This document shows, in pieces, positions 13,178 through 14,808 of a DNA stretch of 14,808 bases (position 1 is the first letter of the stretch; each line of letters begins with the position of its first letter). Source of the DNA: Methanobacteriota archaeon (GTDB lineage: Archaea > Thermoplasmatota > Poseidoniia > Poseidoniales > Thalassarchaeaceae); the NCBI GenBank assembly GCA_002683155.1, contig NYST01000066.1, positions 1 through 14,808 on the forward strand, read 5' to 3'. A program made the translations under genes and the position numbers. The notes under the pieces were generated by a model. It worked only from the letters and a program-made list of their open reading frames with translations, was not told the DNA's origin and ran no database searches.

Positions 13178-13753
13178 ATGAGTGATGGTATACCACGACC
13201 AATCGTGCGACAGGTCTTATTGGCACTACTTCTACTTGTTTCGTTGGCACCTTCGGCTAATGCATCCCAAGGGGGGGTCAACGAGGAGCCATCGCTAGAG
13301 GGAACCGGCGTGGAGACTGTTTTGCACCCCATTGCGGCATCCGCAGGCGAGTTTTTCGAAGTTAGCGTATCGCTCAATGATGAATCAGAAGGGAACGTTT
13401 CTATGGTCAATTGGGTGACTCAGATTTGCATAAACTCGGGCATCTGTTATCCGCCAGAGAAACATTCTATGGAATGGGGCGGGGACTCCTGGGGTGGTAC
13501 AATTGTGCCAGGGGAAACGGTCACCTACGTTAACTGGAACATCGAGATACAATGGGAGGACGGCAATTCCACGAGCATCCCGGAGAACGGATTCGGGTGG
13601 AAGGTCTGGTCAGACTGCTGGTATGACAATGGGACCTGGGGCGGTGATTCGATCGATTGTCAGGAAGCGGGCTCTTCTTCAATACCAGGCTTCGTAACTC
13701 CTTTGGCTATTGTCTCCATATCCATGGCGGCATTGATGGTTTGGCGTGAGTGA
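13178..13753 (+). CDS. Secreted surface protein with PGF-CTERM-like C-terminal anchor
   Basis: The family of this 191-residue protein was not recognised. It has an N-terminal signal peptide (hydrophobic 13-25, likely cut after ANA at residue 29), an acidic, Trp-rich, probably beta-sheet body and a C-terminal tripartite tail: a Ser stretch, PGF at 170-172, a hydrophobic segment of about 17 residues and Arg near the end (WRE). That tail resembles the PGF-CTERM sorting signal cut by archaeosortase and replaced by a lipid anchor; the basic end is shorter than usual. Two close Cys pairs (QICINSGIC and SDCWYD...DCQ) suggest disulfides, and NVS, NST and NGT are potential N-glycosylation sites. It starts 12 nt after the PUA gene and its end overlaps the next gene by 8 nt. 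No ribosome binding site is evident. Confidence 0.72.
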   Translation: MSDGIPRPIVRQVLLALLLLVSLAPSANASQGGVNEEPSLEGTGVETVLHPIAASAGEFFEVSVSLNDESEGNVSMVNWVTQICINSGICYPPEKHSMEWGGDSWGGTIVPGETVTYVNWNIEIQWEDGNSTSIPENGFGWKVWSDCWYDNGTWGGDSIDCQEAGSSSIPGFVTPLAIVSISMAALMVWRE

Positions 13754-14435
13754 TAAGGACATGGGGGAAGACAAGGAGCCAGGCTTCGTTGACTTGGAGT
13801 TCTTCGAGATCGACAGCGAAACCATGCTTTCCAAAGCTCGTTCGTTCTATGAGCAGATGGATCGTCGGAGGACCACTAGGCACTTTTCCAATCGGGAGGT
13901 CCCCCGTGAATTGATTGAACTCGCAATCAGGACAGCAAGCACCGCTCCTTCGGGAGCCCATCTCCAGCCCTGGACATTCGTGGCAATCTCGAACAAGGAG
14001 CTGAAGGCGGTGATCAGGGAGGAGGCGGAGAAGGAAGAGGCCAGGTTCTATGAGGAAAGGATACCCGAGGAGTGGGAGGAAGTACTGGCACCACTTGGTA
14101 CTGATAAGGTGAAGGAACACATCACTGAAGCCCCTTGGGTAATTGTTCTGTTCAGGCACTCGAAGAGGGAGAGGGGAGACGGACTCGCACCTACTTACTA
14201 CTCACAGGAGTCTTGCGGGATTGCAGCCGGACTTCTCATATCAGCGATTCACAACATGGGCCTGGCGACTCTCACCCACACCCCATCTCCGATGGGTTTC
14301 CTCCGCGAAATACTCCAGAGGCCAAAGCACGAGCACGCAATGCTCCTTCTCCCTGTCGGATACCCTGCTGAGGGAGCGAAAGTTCCCGACTTATCGAGAA
14401 AGGCATTGGAAGAGGTCTCGGTTTTCCGAGATTGA
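13746..14435 (+). CDS. Nitroreductase-fold flavoprotein, iodotyrosine deiodinase (IYD)-like
   Basis: This protein of about 229 residues belongs to the FMN-dependent nitroreductase superfamily and is far closer in wording to iodotyrosine deiodinase than to common nitroreductases. It shows RRTTRHFSNREVP (41-53), RTASTAPSGAH..PWTFV (62-79), YYSQESCGIAAGLL (151-164) and LLPVGYPAEGAKVPDLSRK (201-219). The active-site lid (91-130) aligns without gaps to my memory of human IYD, and the three residues that grip the halotyrosine zwitterion there (Glu157, Tyr161, Lys182) correspond to Glu98, Tyr102 and Lys123. This suggests reductive removal of iodide or bromide from halotyrosines. The membrane anchor of animal IYD is absent. 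The start may be GTG 13746, overlapping the previous gene by 8 nt, or ATG 13761. It lies in a cluster with the PUA and PGF-tailed genes. Confidence 0.85.
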   Translation: MSDKDMGEDKEPGFVDLEFFEIDSETMLSKARSFYEQMDRRRTTRHFSNREVPRELIELAIRTASTAPSGAHLQPWTFVAISNKELKAVIREEAEKEEARFYEERIPEEWEEVLAPLGTDKVKEHITEAPWVIVLFRHSKRERGDGLAPTYYSQESCGIAAGLLISAIHNMGLATLTHTPSPMGFLREILQRPKHEHAMLLLPVGYPAEGAKVPDLSRKALEEVSVFRD

Positions 14436-14443
14436 TTAAGTAT
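14435..14443 (+). promoter_or_regulatory. TATA box of the collagen-like lipoprotein, probably leaderless
   Basis: ATTAAGTAT begins at the stop of the deiodinase-like gene and is centred about 26 nt before ATG 14465. This is the same geometry as at eS8, and again there is no GGTGA-type ribosome binding site, so the transcript probably starts at the ATG. It gives the lipoprotein a promoter separate from the cluster upstream. Confidence 0.45.
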
Positions 14444-14464
14444 CGCAGAGATTCTCGATTAGAC

Positions 14465-14808
14465 ATGAAGAGTACCAGAAAGAACGCCTTGGCGATTCTA
14501 ATAGCCCTACTGATGACTGTATCTGCCCTATCGGGTTGCACCGGGACTGATGACGACGTGGTCGATGAGACCTCAGATCTCGAGGACTGGAATGTTTTCC
14601 TGGCCCAGAGCTCGTCCGACCTCCCTTCATGTGATTCGGAAACCGAAGGAAGGCTCTACTACGTCTCATCTGAGTCGGGGTTCCAAGCATGCTCGACTGG
14701 CACATGGCAGCCGATCGACCTAACCGGCCCTTCGGGGGCCGACGGAGAGGCAGGCCCAGCAGGCCCGGCTGGGGCCGACGGAGAGGCAGGCCCAGCAGGC
14801 CCGGCTGG
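14465..14808 (+). CDS. Lipoprotein with collagen-like Gly-X-Y repeats, cut by window end
   Basis: About 114 residues are visible and the frame is open at the window edge. The start MKSTRKNALAILIALLMTVS leads to lipobox LSGC (lipidated Cys25), so the protein is probably tethered outside the cell. An acidic linker follows, then a small Cys-containing module (about 53-86: LPSC, GRLYYV, FQAC, GTWQPIDL) of the sort that often precedes Gly-X-Y repeats in microbial proteins. From Gly88 the sequence is strictly Gly-X-Y (GPS, then GAD-GEA-GPA-GPA repeated), a collagen-like stalk that may form a triple helix and hold a distal domain away from the cell. The repeats are encoded by perfect 36-bp DNA units. 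The C-terminus, and so any binding or enzymatic domain, is not seen. Confidence 0.85.
   Translation, partial: MKSTRKNALAILIALLMTVSALSGCTGTDDDVVDETSDLEDWNVFLAQSSSDLPSCDSETEGRLYYVSSESGFQACSTGTWQPIDLTGPSGADGEAGPAGPAGADGEAGPAGPA
14735..14806 (+). repeat. Perfect 36-bp tandem repeat encoding collagen-like Gly-X-Y units
   Basis: Two identical 36-bp units (14735-14770 and 14771-14806) stand head to tail, and a third begins at the edge. Each encodes GADGEAGPAGPA, four Gly-X-Y triplets in frame with the lipoprotein. Identity at every base, including third positions, points to recent duplication or ongoing slippage, so copy number may vary among strains. Confidence 0.9.

Noticed and set aside
14735..14808. 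36-bp perfect direct repeats that could suggest a CRISPR array
   Set aside because: The units are head to tail with no spacers and encode in-frame collagen-like Gly-X-Y triplets of a lipoprotein.

Overview
The window reads as a chromosomal segment of a marine planktonic euryarchaeon. The best fit is Candidatus Poseidoniales (Marine Group II) or a close Thermoplasmatota relative. This placement is an inference from gene content: archaeal EF-1A, uS10, eS8, SRP19, a family B DNA polymerase with a C-terminal PCNA-binding motif, archaeal TATA-like promoters and GGTGA-type ribosome binding sites, alongside bacterial-looking genes (ThrH-like phosphatase, plant/bacterial-type BCAT) and several acidic lipoproteins. 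No marker gene settles the exact lineage.

Layout. 1-436: the 3' end of a Trm-G10-like tRNA methyltransferase, then tRNA-Arg(UCG) with an encoded CCA. 558-3710: a two-gene ABC exporter (MacB/LolD-like ATPase plus an 815-residue double FtsX permease) whose arginine codon use differs from its neighbours. 3772-5403 (minus): EF-1A followed by uS10, with a TATA box and a good ribosome binding site, detached from the rest of the str operon. 5522-6730 (minus): a secreted lipoprotein with PKD domains. 6793-9453 (minus): DNA polymerase B. 9518-10618 (plus): branched-chain aminotransferase, divergent from polB across a short gap that holds a perfect inverted repeat. 10630-11913 (minus): eS8, SRP19 and a GNAT acetyltransferase. 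11965-12588 (minus): a ThrH-type phosphoserine phosphatase/homoserine kinase. 12665-14435 (plus): a tight cluster of a PUA-domain protein, a secreted protein with a PGF-CTERM-like tail, and a nitroreductase-fold protein that closely resembles iodotyrosine deiodinase. 14465-end (plus): a lipoprotein that runs into collagen-like Gly-X-Y repeats encoded by perfect 36-bp DNA repeats and cut by the window edge.

Most of the window is information processing (tRNA and tRNA modification, EF-1A, uS10, eS8, SRP19, PolB, PUA protein) and amino acid metabolism (IlvE, ThrH). Between these lie genes for the cell surface: an ABC exporter, two lipoproteins and one PGF-tailed protein. No CRISPR array, transposase, integrase or defence system was found. 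The most unusual content is the deiodinase-like enzyme, with its substrate-lid Glu/Tyr/Lys triad intact, in a cluster with a surface protein. Translation signals look mixed: some genes have GGTGA sites 4-6 nt before the start, while others have a TATA box about 26-27 nt before the ATG and are probably leaderless.
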